Source of the DNA: Crossiella cryophila
Lineage (GTDB): Bacteria; Actinomycetota; Actinomycetes; Mycobacteriales; Pseudonocardiaceae
DNA: 64,000 nucleotides
Reading direction: 5' to 3'
Assembly (NCBI RefSeq): GCF_014204915.1
Contig: NZ_JACHMH010000001.1
Location: forward strand, 1,674,001-1,738,000
In this document: positions 17,779 to 25,940 of the stretch, piece after piece
Position numbering within the stretch: position 1 is the stretch's first letter
Layout: each line of letters begins with the position of its first letter
Notes under the pieces: model-generated
Seen by the model: only the letters and a program-made list of their open reading frames with translations
What the model was told of the DNA's origin: nothing
The model's database searches: none
Program-made: the position numbers and the translations under genes

Positions 17779-18364
17779 TCCCCGCAACACGCCGGACACC
17801 CGGCGGGCCACCACCTCGGCCAAGATCGTGGTGGCCGGCGGGTTCGGCGTCGGGAAGACGACATTCGTCGGCGCGGTGTCCGAGATCGTGCCGCTGACCA
17901 CCGAAGCGGTGATGACCGAGGCCAGTGTCGGGGTCGACGACCTCAGCGCCACGCCCAACAAGGTCACCACCACGGTGGCGATGGACTTCGGTCGTGTCTC
18001 ACTGGACAGCGACCTCATCCTCTACCTGTTCGGCACCCCCGGCCAGCACCGGTTCTGGTTCATGTGGGACGACCTGGTCCGCGGCGCCATCGGCGCGGTG
18101 GTGCTGGTCGACACCCGCAGGCTGGCCGACGCCTTCGCCTCGATCGACTTCTTCGACGACCGGCAACTGCCCTACGTCGTGGCGATCAACTGCTTCGACG
18201 GCACGCTGCACCACCGCGTCGAGGACGTGCGCGAGGCCCTCACCATCGAGGAGGGCGTGCCGATCATCACCTGCGACGCCCGCAGCCGGGAGTCCACCAA
18301 GCAGGCGCTGATCCAGCTCGTGGAGCACGCCATGCGGCAGTGGATGGCGGTTCGCGCGGGCTGA
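17759..18364 (+). CDS. cvnD: Conservon small GTPase CvnD
   Basis: The 201-aa Ras-like GTPase has a P-loop GGFGVGKT at residues 27-34, a switch II region FGTPGQHRF, and NCFD as the G4-like element, all typical of the CvnD/MglA-related family. It would cycle between GTP and GDP states under control of CvnA, CvnB and CvnC at the membrane. GTG at 17759 is preceded by GGAAAGGG at 17745-17752 and overlaps cvnC by 20 bp. A perfect hairpin 24 bp after the stop ends the operon. No cytochrome P450 follows, unlike some Streptomyces conservons. Confidence 0.9.
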   Translation: MASAGSNPRNTPDTRRATTSAKIVVAGGFGVGKTTFVGAVSEIVPLTTEAVMTEASVGVDDLSATPNKVTTTVAMDFGRVSLDSDLILYLFGTPGQHRFWFMWDDLVRGAIGAVVLVDTRRLADAFASIDFFDDRQLPYVVAINCFDGTLHHRVEDVREALTIEEGVPIITCDARSRESTKQALIQLVEHAMRQWMAVRAG

Positions 18365-18387
18365 TCAGGCCCGTGACAGCACGAAGG

Positions 18388-18408
18388 CCCCGGCTGGAGC
18401 AGCCGGGG
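18388..18408. terminator. Hairpin terminator between cvnD and the repetitive secreted protein gene
   Basis: CCCCGGCTG (18388-18396) and CAGCCGGGG (18400-18408) form a perfect 9-bp stem with a GAG loop. There is no U-tract, as is common in actinobacteria. It lies between two convergent genes and can serve both. Confidence 0.7.
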
Positions 18409-18428
18409 CACTTCGGGCTACCGCGTGA

Positions 18429-19172
18429 CTAGCGAGCGGCTCGTTCGGCGATCTTCGCCTTGGCCGCGGCGCGGATGTCCTCCGCCTTGGACTTGCGGCC
18501 CTCCCCGTTGCCGCCGACCACCAGGCCGACGCCCGCGCCGACGTTGCCCGCACAGCTCGCGTTGACCGTGACCCCGCCGTTGACCCCGGCGCCTGCTGCG
18601 CAGTTCAGGTCCACGTTGGCGTTGCCGGTCACCACCGCGTTGATGCTGCCGACCCCGGCGCCAAGGCTCAGGCCGGTGATGCTCACGCTCCCGGTCGGTT
18701 TGACCGCCACCTGCGGACCGGCGTCCCTCGGGGTCGCCTTGATCTTGAGCTTGGCCTGCCGCTGCGCGATCTTGGCCGTGGCCGCCTTGCGGATCCCGTC
18801 GCCGATGCCCACGTTCGCGTCCACCCCGATGTCGGCGTTCACGTCCACGTCGGCGTCCACCGCGCCGTCCAGGGCGTTGACGCCCAGGCCGACTCCGGCG
18901 TCGGCGTCCACCGTGGCGTTGAGGTCGATGCCGTCGCTGACGTCCAGGCCGACTCCGGCGTTGATGCTGACGTTCACATCGGCGTTGACGCCCAGGTTGA
19001 CGCTGCCCACGCCCACCCCGAGGCTCAGCCCGGTGATCGAGATCCCGGCGTTGGGCCGGACGTTCACCTGGGGCTTGTCGCCGGCGCTGGCCAGGCCGGC
19101 ACAGGCGAGCAGGCCGAGCGATACCGCCGTGAAGCCCGCCGCCGAGCGCAGGGCCAGTCGGGAAATGGTCAT
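18429..19172 (-). CDS. Secreted repetitive Gly/Val/Asn/Asp-rich protein, function unknown
   Basis: I do not recognise this 247-aa protein. It has a clear Sec signal (cut near AGLASA, about residue 30). The mature part contains two long repeats sharing SITGLSLG-x-GVGS-[VI]-N (near residues 45 and 163) followed by alternating V/N/D/A strands such as NADVNVSINAGV. Between them lies a run rich in D-A-D-V-D-V-N-A-D. The pattern suggests a beta-rich, possibly metal-binding or amyloid-like surface protein. Only two cysteines occur in the mature part, both in the second repeat region. A Lys/Ala-rich helical tail (AAAKAKIAERAAR) ends it. ATG at 19172 follows GGAGGAGGAA. It is convergent with the conservon. 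Chaplin-like function is not supported because chaplin motifs are absent. Confidence 0.7.
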   Translation of the reverse strand: MTISRLALRSAAGFTAVSLGLLACAGLASAGDKPQVNVRPNAGISITGLSLGVGVGSVNLGVNADVNVSINAGVGLDVSDGIDLNATVDADAGVGLGVNALDGAVDADVDVNADIGVDANVGIGDGIRKAATAKIAQRQAKLKIKATPRDAGPQVAVKPTGSVSITGLSLGAGVGSINAVVTGNANVDLNCAAGAGVNGGVTVNASCAGNVGAGVGLVVGGNGEGRKSKAEDIRAAAKAKIAERAAR

Positions 19173-19461
19173 GCCATTCCTCCTCCGCAGTCGTTCGTGA
19201 AACGGTCCGAAAGACCGCCGGTTCGGAGGTGGCCGGTGCAGGTGGCAACCTCCGCTGCGAGAACGCTAGGCCGGAAAAGGCCACTACAACGGGTGGTCCG
19301 CGCGCCCCGTCGAGTGGATCGTCCACAGAGGACCGTTGTGCCTGCGCTGGGCACGTATTCGCAGGGGGGAACGATTCAGTTCAACGTCGTTCCGTATTCG
19401 ATCTTGGGTCGGCCACCATGATCGGCGACCGCCGTAGGGGTGGGTGAAGCGCGCAGCGAGA

Positions 19462-21717
19462 TCAGACGTCCTCGACCACGGCCACCGAGGTGATCCGGTG
19501 CACCGGGAAACGGCGCAGCGCGCCATGGGCCTGATCGAAGCCCTCGAGCATCCCGCCTGCCACGCTCACCGGGTTCACCACCCGCTGGCTGGCCACCCCG
19601 TGGTTGTCCACAAAACCGAGCCAGACGCTGCGGCCCGCCTCGGCTGCCGCACGCAGCAGGGCCAGGGTGGTCGCGCTGTCCGTCGGGGAGATTGTGGCAC
19701 CCCGTGGTGTGGCGGCCGCGGCGTCCCCCGCCTTCATCTGCGCGATGACCGCCAGCAGCTGGTCCTCACTGGGCCCGCCGGGCAGCATCGGACGGCGGTT
19801 GTGCCTGGTCCGGGCGGTGATCCGGCGGCCGGCCGGGCGCAGGTCGAGCACCTGTCCGTCCGGGCCCTCCGCGGCCGGGGCGAACCCGGCGGCACGCAGT
19901 CCGTCCAGCACTTCGGCCAGGCTCATCGGACTGACCAGCACCGTGGGTGCGATCCGGCGCAGGTCCAGCCGCTCGGCCGCCGCGCTGGCCAGCACCTCGG
20001 CCACCAGCACCGGGTCGTCGCAGCGCAGGAAGGACCCGGCCGCGCCACCGCGCAGCCGCCCGTGCCGCCTGGCCACGTCGTCGATCAGGTAGGTCAGCGA
20101 CTGCGGCACCGGGGTGCGCGAGCGACTGCGGAACAACTCGTGCAGGTCGGCCGCGCTCCGCCCGGCGTCCAGCGCCCGCCGCGCGGTGGCCTCGGTGACC
20201 CGGTACACCGTGGCCCCGCCAGCCGACTCCACATCGGCGACCAGCGCGATGTCCGCGGCCAGATCGGCTTCCAGCGGTCCCGGCGCGACCACGGTCAGGT
20301 CGGCCTGCACCAGCACGTGGTCCACCGGCGCGGGCAGTGCCTCGGCCATCGCCTTGGCGGCCGCGATGGGCCCCTCGGTCAGCAGCGTGCGGCCCGGTCC
20401 GGCCAGCGCGTCCAGCGCGATCACGCCCAGCGCGGTGCCCTCGCCGACGGTCCACTCGACCAGGTCGTCACGCAGCCTGCCGCCACGCCGGGGCGCCCGC
20501 CAGGCCAGCACCGCGGCCAGCTGCCGGACGTCCTTGACGGTGGCGCCCGGCGGCAGGTCGGCCAGCAGGTCCAGCACCCGCCGCCGTTCCCTCGGCGCGA
20601 CCGGGCGGCGCAGCTCCTCGCTGAGCACGCCCAGCGGCCGGTCCTTCTCGTCCCGGCGGCCGTAGAGGCCGGGCAGCCTCGGCAGGTCCAGCCAGGTCTG
20701 GGCCAGCGTGGCCCAGCGGTGCTCGGGCGTGCCGACCAGCCAGGTGTCGGCCAGCGTGGTGGGCACCCACTCCGGCTCGTTGCCCTCGCTGTCGCCGACC
20801 AGGCCGGCGCCGACCACCAGTTCGGCCAGCAGCCCCGCCCTGCGCTCCTCGACCTCGATCTCCTTGGCCAGCCTGCGCAGCTCGCGCACGCCCAGCCCGC
20901 CGGAGCGCAGCACCGGCGGTGGCTCCTCGCTCCAGAACCCGATCAGCGCCTCGACCTGGCGGCCCAGCTCCATGGCCGCCCCGGCCGCGGTCGAGTCCAC
21001 CGTGGACAGCGGGTACCCGCCGGTGTCCAGCCGCGGTTCGGTCACCTCTACGGCGCGGAAGGCCCGGTCCCCGCGCAGCGCCAGCCCGACCTGCCTTGGC
21101 AGCTCCACGGTCTCGGCGTCCCTGCGCAGCAACAGGCCGCGGGCGAGCAGCTTCTGCACCGGGTTGCGGGCCCGCTCCAGCGGCACCACCACCCCGGCGT
21201 CCTTGGTTCGCCCGGTCGGCTGACCACTGGCCAGGGTCTCCAGCAGCTTGCGCTCGCCCTCGTCCAGCCGGTCCAGCAGCGCGGGCAGGTCCACCTCGTC
21301 CAGCTGCGGGTCCGGCCGCCCCAGCCCGGCCGGGAACAGTGTCACCGCCTCGGTGGCCGCAGGCGGCACGCACAGCGCGGCATCCGGCCCCCAGGCCAGC
21401 GCGCGGGAGCGCAACAGCTCCACCGCGGCCTTGGCCGCCCTGACCGGCACACCCTTGCCGAGCAGCGCGGACACCTCGGTCAGCGGCCGCGGCCCGAGGT
21501 CGGCCCCGGCCAGCAGCAACGCCTCCAGCACGGTCAGCGTGAAGGAGTCCAGGTCCTCGCAGGCCCTGGCGATGGAGGCACGGATGCCGGCGCGGGTGGC
21601 CAGCACACTGGTGTCGCCGGGGGAGGGCGTGGCCAGGTCGGGGCGGGCGCGCAGCAGGGCCGCGAGCCTCGTCTCGTCCTGCGCGCGCAGCCACGCGGCG
21701 AGTGAAGGACCGGACAT
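19462..21717 (-). CDS. Helicase-associated protein with WYL-like C-terminus (Rv0862c-like, Ercc3 partner family)
   Basis: The 751-aa protein matches the mycobacterial Rv0862c family: an N-terminal winged-helix-rich region (LAAWLRAQDETRLAALLRAR; ALLLAGADLGPRPLTEVSALL), a central helicase-C-3-type domain (VDHVLVQADLTVVAPGPLE), and a C-terminal WYL-like segment (VWLGFVDNHGVASQRVVNPVS). These proteins are annotated as helicase-associated and are normally encoded beside ercc3, suggesting a role in DNA repair, but their biochemistry is not established. ATG at 21717 was chosen as the family N-terminus MSGPSLAAWL; the frame stays open upstream but that part lies over the divergent small gene. Neither a Walker A motif nor a DEAD box is visible, so it is unlikely to be an ATPase itself. 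Confidence 0.85.
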   Translation of the reverse strand: MSGPSLAAWLRAQDETRLAALLRARPDLATPSPGDTSVLATRAGIRASIARACEDLDSFTLTVLEALLLAGADLGPRPLTEVSALLGKGVPVRAAKAAVELLRSRALAWGPDAALCVPPAATEAVTLFPAGLGRPDPQLDEVDLPALLDRLDEGERKLLETLASGQPTGRTKDAGVVVPLERARNPVQKLLARGLLLRRDAETVELPRQVGLALRGDRAFRAVEVTEPRLDTGGYPLSTVDSTAAGAAMELGRQVEALIGFWSEEPPPVLRSGGLGVRELRRLAKEIEVEERRAGLLAELVVGAGLVGDSEGNEPEWVPTTLADTWLVGTPEHRWATLAQTWLDLPRLPGLYGRRDEKDRPLGVLSEELRRPVAPRERRRVLDLLADLPPGATVKDVRQLAAVLAWRAPRRGGRLRDDLVEWTVGEGTALGVIALDALAGPGRTLLTEGPIAAAKAMAEALPAPVDHVLVQADLTVVAPGPLEADLAADIALVADVESAGGATVYRVTEATARRALDAGRSAADLHELFRSRSRTPVPQSLTYLIDDVARRHGRLRGGAAGSFLRCDDPVLVAEVLASAAAERLDLRRIAPTVLVSPMSLAEVLDGLRAAGFAPAAEGPDGQVLDLRPAGRRITARTRHNRRPMLPGGPSEDQLLAVIAQMKAGDAAAATPRGATISPTDSATTLALLRAAAEAGRSVWLGFVDNHGVASQRVVNPVSVAGGMLEGFDQAHGALRRFPVHRITSVAVVEDV

Positions 21718-21789
21718 CCCCTCCACGGTATCTGCCCGGACCGGATCGTCGGGCACACTATGGCGCGTACGACGACAGAGGAGGATGAC

Positions 21790-21975
21790 GTGTCCAAGGC
21801 CGAGCGCCACGCGGATCGGATCGAACCCACCTGGCCGGAGGGTCCCTCCGAGAAGGAGCACGCGGTCAGCGAGCTCGTCAGCCACCTCCAGGGCGCGCAG
21901 TCGCCGTTCGGCGAGGTGAGCTTCCCGTTCGAGTCGGTGCCCTACAGCCACCCGACCACGGTGATCAACAAGTAG
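21790..21975 (+). CDS. Small conserved protein, 61 aa (positional match to Rv0863)
   Basis: A short acidic protein, VSKAERHADRIEPTWPEG ... ending HPTTVINK, starts at GTG 21790 just after AGAGGAGGA at 21777-21785. It has no membrane segment and no cysteine. It sits divergent from the Rv0862c-like gene and upstream of moaC, the position held by the small Rv0863 gene in mycobacteria; orthology is inferred from position only. The strong ribosome binding site and the following perfect 14-bp terminator argue that it is a real, independently transcribed gene. Function unknown. Confidence 0.72.
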   Translation: MSKAERHADRIEPTWPEGPSEKEHAVSELVSHLQGAQSPFGEVSFPFESVPYSHPTTVINK

Positions 21976-21988
21976 CTGTGCCGTAGTT

Positions 21989-22028
21989 CACGCGGCTCGG
22001 AACGAATTCAGCCTTTCCGAGCCGCGTG
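21989..22028 (+). terminator. Intrinsic terminator after the 61-aa gene
   Basis: CACGCGGCTCGGAA (21989-22002) pairs perfectly with TTCCGAGCCGCGTG (22015-22028) around a 12-nt loop. It begins 13 bp after the stop codon and separates the small gene from malic enzyme. Confidence 0.8.
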
Positions 22029-22089
22029 CGTACTTTAAGTAACCCGGGACTACGCTCATCGGTTGAAAGCGTTGTCTTGGAGGCCACCA

Positions 22090-23484
22090 ATGCCGGTTCC
22101 TGGTCCTGGGTACTCGATCACCGTCCGCCTTGAGGCGCCGCCGTCGGCGAGCGCGGCCGGCGACATGGCCAGTGCGGTCGGCCGGGTGGGTGGCGTGATC
22201 ACCGCCTTCGACGTGGTCGAGTCGCACAACGACCGGGTCATCGTCGACATCACCTGCAACGCCATCGGCGCCAACCACGTCACCGACATCACCGACGCGC
22301 TGGCGCTGCTGCCGGGGGTGAAGGTCCGCAAGATCTCCGACCGGACCTTCCTGATCCACCTCGGCGGCAAGCTGGAGATCGCCTCCAAGATCCCGCTGCG
22401 CAACCGGGACGACCTCTCCCGCGCCTACACCCCCGGGGTGGCCAGGGTCTGCCAGGCCATCGCGGCCAACCCCGAGGACGCGCGCCGGCTGACCATCAAG
22501 CGCAACACCGTCGCCGTGGTCACCGACGGCTCCGCCGTGCTGGGCCTCGGCAACCTCGGCCCGGAGGCAGCGCTGCCGGTGATGGAGGGCAAGGCGGTGC
22601 TGTTCAAGAAGTTCGCCGGCGTGGACGCCTGGCCGGTCTGCCTGGACACCCAGGACACCGAGGAGATCATCCGCGCGGTGGAGCTGATCGCCCCGGTCTA
22701 CGGCGGCATCAACCTGGAGGACATCGCCGCGCCGCGCTGCTTCGAGATCGAGGCCCGGCTGCGCGAGAAGCTGAACATCCCGGTCTTCCACGACGACCAG
22801 CACGGCACCGCGATCGTGGTGCTCGCCGCGCTGCGCAACGCGTTGCGCGTGGTCGGCAAGGAGATCTCCGACACCAAGATCGCGGTCTGCGGGGTCGGCG
22901 CGGCCGGTTCGGCCATCATCCGGTTGCTGCTCAAGCAGAAGCCGGGCGACATCATCGCGGTGGACGTGGACGGCATCGTGCACCCCGGCCGCGAGGGCAT
23001 GGACCCCAACCTGCAGTGGGTGGCCGACAACACCAACTCCGGCCAGGTCACCGGCAGCCTGCACGACGCGCTGGTCGGCGCGGACGTGTTCATCGGGGTC
23101 AGCGCGCCCAACCTGTTCGGCGCCGAGCAGGTGGCCACCATGGCCTCCGACGCCATCGTGTTCGCACTGGCCAACCCGGACCCGGAGATCGACCCCCTCG
23201 AAGCCCAGCAGCACGCCGCCGTGGTCGCCACCGGCCGCAGCGACTACCCGAACCAGATCAACAACGTGCTGGCCTTCCCCGGCGTCTTCCGCGGTCTGCT
23301 CGACGCCAACGCCAAGACCATCACCGACGAGATGCTGGTGGCCGCGGCCGGTGCGATCGCCGACGTGGTCGCGCCGGAGCGGGTCAACGCCTCCTTCATC
23401 GTGCCCAGCGTCTTCGACACCACCGTCGCGCCCGCGGTGGCCGAGGCCGTGCGCAAGGCAGCCGGATCGGCCGTGGCGGGCTGA
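22090..23484 (+). CDS. NAD(P)-dependent malic enzyme with N-terminal ACT domain
   Basis: The 464-aa enzyme converts malate to pyruvate and CO2. Residues about 5-80 form an ACT domain ([11 protein letters not shown] ... [10 protein letters not shown]) that likely binds a regulatory amino acid or metabolite. The catalytic part has [12 protein letters not shown] with the catalytic Tyr, [16 protein letters not shown] with the Lys, the metal-binding [13 protein letters not shown] and [11 protein letters not shown], and the Rossmann motif [13 protein letters not shown] at 22090 follows GGAGG; an in-frame start 27 nt upstream would swallow this ribosome site. It lies between the 61-aa gene and moaC and is not part of the mycobacterial order at this place. 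Confidence 0.92.
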   Translation: MPVPGPGYSITVRLEAPPSASAAGDMASAVGRVGGVITAFDVVESHNDRVIVDITCNAIGANHVTDITDALALLPGVKVRKISDRTFLIHLGGKLEIASKIPLRNRDDLSRAYTPGVARVCQAIAANPEDARRLTIKRNTVAVVTDGSAVLGLGNLGPEAALPVMEGKAVLFKKFAGVDAWPVCLDTQDTEEIIRAVELIAPVYGGINLEDIAAPRCFEIEARLREKLNIPVFHDDQHGTAIVVLAALRNALRVVGKEISDTKIAVCGVGAAGSAIIRLLLKQKPGDIIAVDVDGIVHPGREGMDPNLQWVADNTNSGQVTGSLHDALVGADVFIGVSAPNLFGAEQVATMASDAIVFALANPDPEIDPLEAQQHAAVVATGRSDYPNQINNVLAFPGVFRGLLDANAKTITDEMLVAAAGAIADVVAPERVNASFIVPSVFDTTVAPAVAEAVRKAAGSAVAG

Positions 23485-23510
23485 ACCGGTCAACGGCCTA
23501 GCATTCGCTT

Positions 23511-23996
23511 GTGAGCGAACGCGGTGAGCTGACCCACGTCGATGCGGCCGGGGCGGCCCGGATGGTGGACGTCTCCGGCAAGGAGATCACCAGCAGGGTC
23601 GCGGTGGCCTCCGGCGTGCTGCGCACCACCGCCGAGGTGGTCGAGCTGCTGCGCCGGGACGGACTGCCCAAGGGCGACGCGCTGGCGACCGCGCGGATCG
23701 CCGGGATCATGGGCGCCAAGCGCACCCCGGACCTGGTGCCGCTGTGCCACCCGATCGCGCTGTCCGGGGTCAGGCTCGACCTGGCGCTGGGCGAAGCCGA
23801 GGTGGTGATCACCGCGACGGTGCGCACCACCGATCGCACCGGGGTGGAGATGGAGGCGCTCACCGCGGTGGCCGTCGCCGGGCTCACCCTGCACGACATG
23901 GTCAAGGCGGTGGACCCGGCCGCGGTGCTCGACGCCGTGCGGGTTGACCGCAAGGAGGGTGGGAAGACGGGACTATGGACGAGACCGCAGCCGTGA
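23511..23996 (+). CDS. moaC: Cyclic pyranopterin monophosphate synthase MoaC
   Basis: The 161-aa MoaC converts the MoaA product to cyclic pyranopterin monophosphate in molybdenum cofactor synthesis. The N-terminus LTHVDAAGAARMVDVSGK, the KGDALATARIAGIMGAKRT segment, the active-site block LCHPIALSGV, and GVEMEALTAVAVAGLTLHDMVKAVD are all conserved. GTG at 23511 has no Shine-Dalgarno, but TAGCAT (23499-23504) lies 6 nt upstream, so a leaderless transcript is likely. The last 22 bases overlap the mogA-moaE fusion gene, so the two are coupled. Confidence 0.95.
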   Translation: MSERGELTHVDAAGAARMVDVSGKEITSRVAVASGVLRTTAEVVELLRRDGLPKGDALATARIAGIMGAKRTPDLVPLCHPIALSGVRLDLALGEAEVVITATVRTTDRTGVEMEALTAVAVAGLTLHDMVKAVDPAAVLDAVRVDRKEGGKTGLWTRPQP

Positions 23997-24922
23997 ACCC
24001 GCGCAGCGCCAGGGTGATCACCGCCTCCAATCGGGCCAGCAGCGGGGTGTACGCCGACCGCACCGGCCCGGTCATCGTGACCTGGCTGCGCGAGCGCGGC
24101 TTCTGGGTGCCCGAGGCCGACGTGGTGCCCGACGGCGATCCGGTGGGCCAGGCCCTGCGCAAGGCGGTCACCGAACGGGTCGACGTGGTGATCACCACCG
24201 GCGGCACCGGCATCAGCCCGACCGACCGCACGCCGGAGGCCACCAGGGCGGTGCTCGACTACGAGGTGCCCGGCCTGGCGGACGCGATCAGGGCCGCCGG
24301 AGCGCCCGCGGTCCCCACAGCGGCTCTCTCGCGCGGGCTGGCCGGGGTGGCCGGTCGGACCCTCGTGGTGAACCTTCCGGGCTCCACGGGCGGTGTGCGG
24401 GACGGTCTGGGGGTACTCGAGGGCGTGCTGGACCACGCGGTGAGCCAGCTTCGCGGCGGCGATCACACCCCCGGCGGGCTCCCGCAGGCGGGTCCGGCGG
24501 CCGCGGTGCTGCGCGCCGAGGTCACCGAGGACCCCGTTGACGTGGAAGAACACGCCCGCCTGGTGACCCACCCCGCCGCGGGCGCGGTGGTCACCTTCGC
24601 CGGTGTGGTCCGCGACCACGACGAGGGCCGCGGCGTGACCGAGCTGGAGTACACCGGCCACCCCAGCGCGGCCGAGGTCATCGCCGAGGTCGCCGCCGAG
24701 ATCGCGCTCCGGCACCAGGGCGTCAGGGCCATCGCGGTCAGCCACCGGATCGGCCAGCTCAAGATCGGCGACGCCGCACTGGCCTGCGCGGTGGCCGGCG
24801 AACACCGCAAGGAGGCATTCGCCGCCTGCGCCGACCTGGTCGACGAGGTCAAGCGCCGCCTGCCCATCTGGAAGCGCCAGCTCTTCACCGACGGCGCCGA
24901 GGAATGGGTCAACTGCCCCTGA
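23975..24922 (+). CDS. MogA-MoaE fusion protein (molybdopterin adenylyltransferase domain plus molybdopterin synthase large subunit)
   Basis: One 315-aa chain joins two Moco enzymes. Residues about 10-165 are MogA/MoaB: RVITASNRASSGVYADRTGP, the TTGGTGISPTDRTPEAT loop, and LVVNLPGSTGGVRDGLGVL. Residues about 180-315 are MoaE: GAVVTFAGVVRDHDEG, LEYTGHPSA, AVSHRIGQLKIGD, and the C-terminal KRRLPIWKRQLF that carries the catalytic lysines. MoaE works with MoaD (gene at 33283) to put the dithiolene sulfurs in, and MogA then adenylates the product. ATG at 23975 has a purine-rich upstream stretch inside moaC. In mycobacteria mog and moaE2 are separate adjacent genes; here they are fused with a short Gly/Pro-rich linker. 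Confidence 0.92.
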   Translation: MDETAAVNPRSARVITASNRASSGVYADRTGPVIVTWLRERGFWVPEADVVPDGDPVGQALRKAVTERVDVVITTGGTGISPTDRTPEATRAVLDYEVPGLADAIRAAGAPAVPTAALSRGLAGVAGRTLVVNLPGSTGGVRDGLGVLEGVLDHAVSQLRGGDHTPGGLPQAGPAAAVLRAEVTEDPVDVEEHARLVTHPAAGAVVTFAGVVRDHDEGRGVTELEYTGHPSAAEVIAEVAAEIALRHQGVRAIAVSHRIGQLKIGDAALACAVAGEHRKEAFAACADLVDEVKRRLPIWKRQLFTDGAEEWVNCP

Positions 24923-24929
24923 ACGAACA

Positions 24930-24968
24930 CGAAACCCCCGGTCGCCACGTGAACGACCGGGGGTTTCG
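24930..24968. terminator. Bidirectional terminator between mogA-moaE and rpfA
   Basis: CGAAACCCCCGGTCG (24930-24944) pairs perfectly over 15 bp with CGACCGGGGGTTTCG (24954-24968) around a 9-nt loop. It lies between the convergent mogA-moaE and rpfA genes and can end both transcripts. Confidence 0.88.
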
Positions 24969-24995
24969 CGGAGCGTGCCTAGCGAGTCGCCAGAC

Positions 24996-25664
24996 TCACT
25001 TCACGTCGAGCTGCTGGCCCGGGAAGATCAGGTCAGCGTTCTTGACGATGTCCTTGTTGCGCTCGAACAGCGCCTTCCAGCCACCGTTCACCTGCAGCTT
25101 CTGCGCGATGGTGGACAGCGTGTCACCCGCGACGACGGTGTAGTCAGCACCGTTGCGCTCGGTGGCGACCGGAGCGGACTGCACCGGCGCGGCCGGCTTG
25201 ATGACCGGCTTGACCGCGACAGGCTTGGGAGCAGCCTGCTTCTTCACGACCGGCTTGACAGCAGCGGGCTTCGGGGCCGGCTTGGCCACGTTGCCCTTGA
25301 CGCCGGCGCGCTTGCCACAGTGCGGCCACGGGCTGGTGCCACGAGCCGCGAACAGGCGCTCGGCGACCGCGATCTGCTGGGCCTTGGAAGCCTGGTGGGC
25401 GTACGGCGCGTACTGGCCGCCACCGTTGGAGAGCCAGGTGCCACGGTCGAACTGGAGACCACCGTAGTAGCCGTTACCAGTGGCGATGTTCCACCGGCCG
25501 CCGCTCTCGCACTGAGCGATAGCGTCCCAGTTCACGCCACTCGCAGCGCTTGCGGTACCAGCCACGGCCATCGGGGCGGCCACGACGGCACCGGCCACGA
25601 CAACGCGGGCCACGGTGCGGGTGATGTTGGACTGCTTGCGGTGCTTGCCTCGGTAAGAAGCCAT
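24996..25664 (-). CDS. rpfA: Resuscitation-promoting factor RpfA with LysM domain
   Basis: The 222-aa secreted protein has a signal peptide (cut near GTASA, residue 40), a transglycosylase-like Rpf domain with catalytic Glu53 in AQCESGGRWN, a Lys/Pro/Val/Ala-rich linker (repeats of KP-x-AVKPVVK type, about residues 122-160), and a C-terminal LysM (YTVVAGDTLSTIAQKL, about 172-222). Rpf enzymes cleave peptidoglycan and help dormant cells or spores resume growth; LysM binds the wall. ATG at 25664 follows GAGAGGG. Upstream lie a ydaO-type c-di-AMP riboswitch and a CRP/GlxR-like site, matching known control of rpf genes. It holds the same place as Rv0867c, next to the Moco genes. Confidence 0.95.
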   Translation of the reverse strand: MASYRGKHRKQSNITRTVARVVVAGAVVAAPMAVAGTASAASGVNWDAIAQCESGGRWNIATGNGYYGGLQFDRGTWLSNGGGQYAPYAHQASKAQQIAVAERLFAARGTSPWPHCGKRAGVKGNVAKPAPKPAAVKPVVKKQAAPKPVAVKPVIKPAAPVQSAPVATERNGADYTVVAGDTLSTIAQKLQVNGGWKALFERNKDIVKNADLIFPGQQLDVK

Positions 25665-25680
25665 TTCCCTCTCGCCAACC

Positions 25681-25855
25681 GCGCCTACGAGGTGAGCTGT
25701 CGGGTTCGGACCGATCGTGCTGGCCCGGCCGGCTCGCACCGGCTTCACCCCAAGGACGCTGAGTGCTCGTCCGGAAGGTGGTTCCCCCGTCCCTGTCCAG
25801 TTGCAGTTTCGCTCGGGGTTTGGTCGGGAACCCGCTTGGACAGGGCTTGGCGCTA
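25681..25855 (-). ncRNA. ydaO/yuaA (c-di-AMP) riboswitch upstream of rpfA
   Basis: On the minus strand the leader shows the family's conserved blocks: GGGGGAACC, GGGGTGAAGCCGG, and the 3' core CCGAACCCGACAGCTCACC followed by TCGTAGGC. GCGCC (25849-25853) can pair with GGCGC (25681-25685) as the closing stem, and CCCTGTCC pairs with GGACAGGG as an inner helix. The class senses cyclic di-AMP and often controls wall-lytic genes in actinobacteria. Its 3' end lies only about 16 nt from the rpfA start codon, so the expression platform must be within or overlap the closing stem and the ribosome site. Confidence 0.9.
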
Positions 25856-25940
25856 CAGGTTCCCGTCGTGCTGGCCGGTTCGGGGCCGACCGAGAAGCGA
25901 CCGTACGTAACCCAGCAGGGGTCCGCCAAACCTTCTGGAC

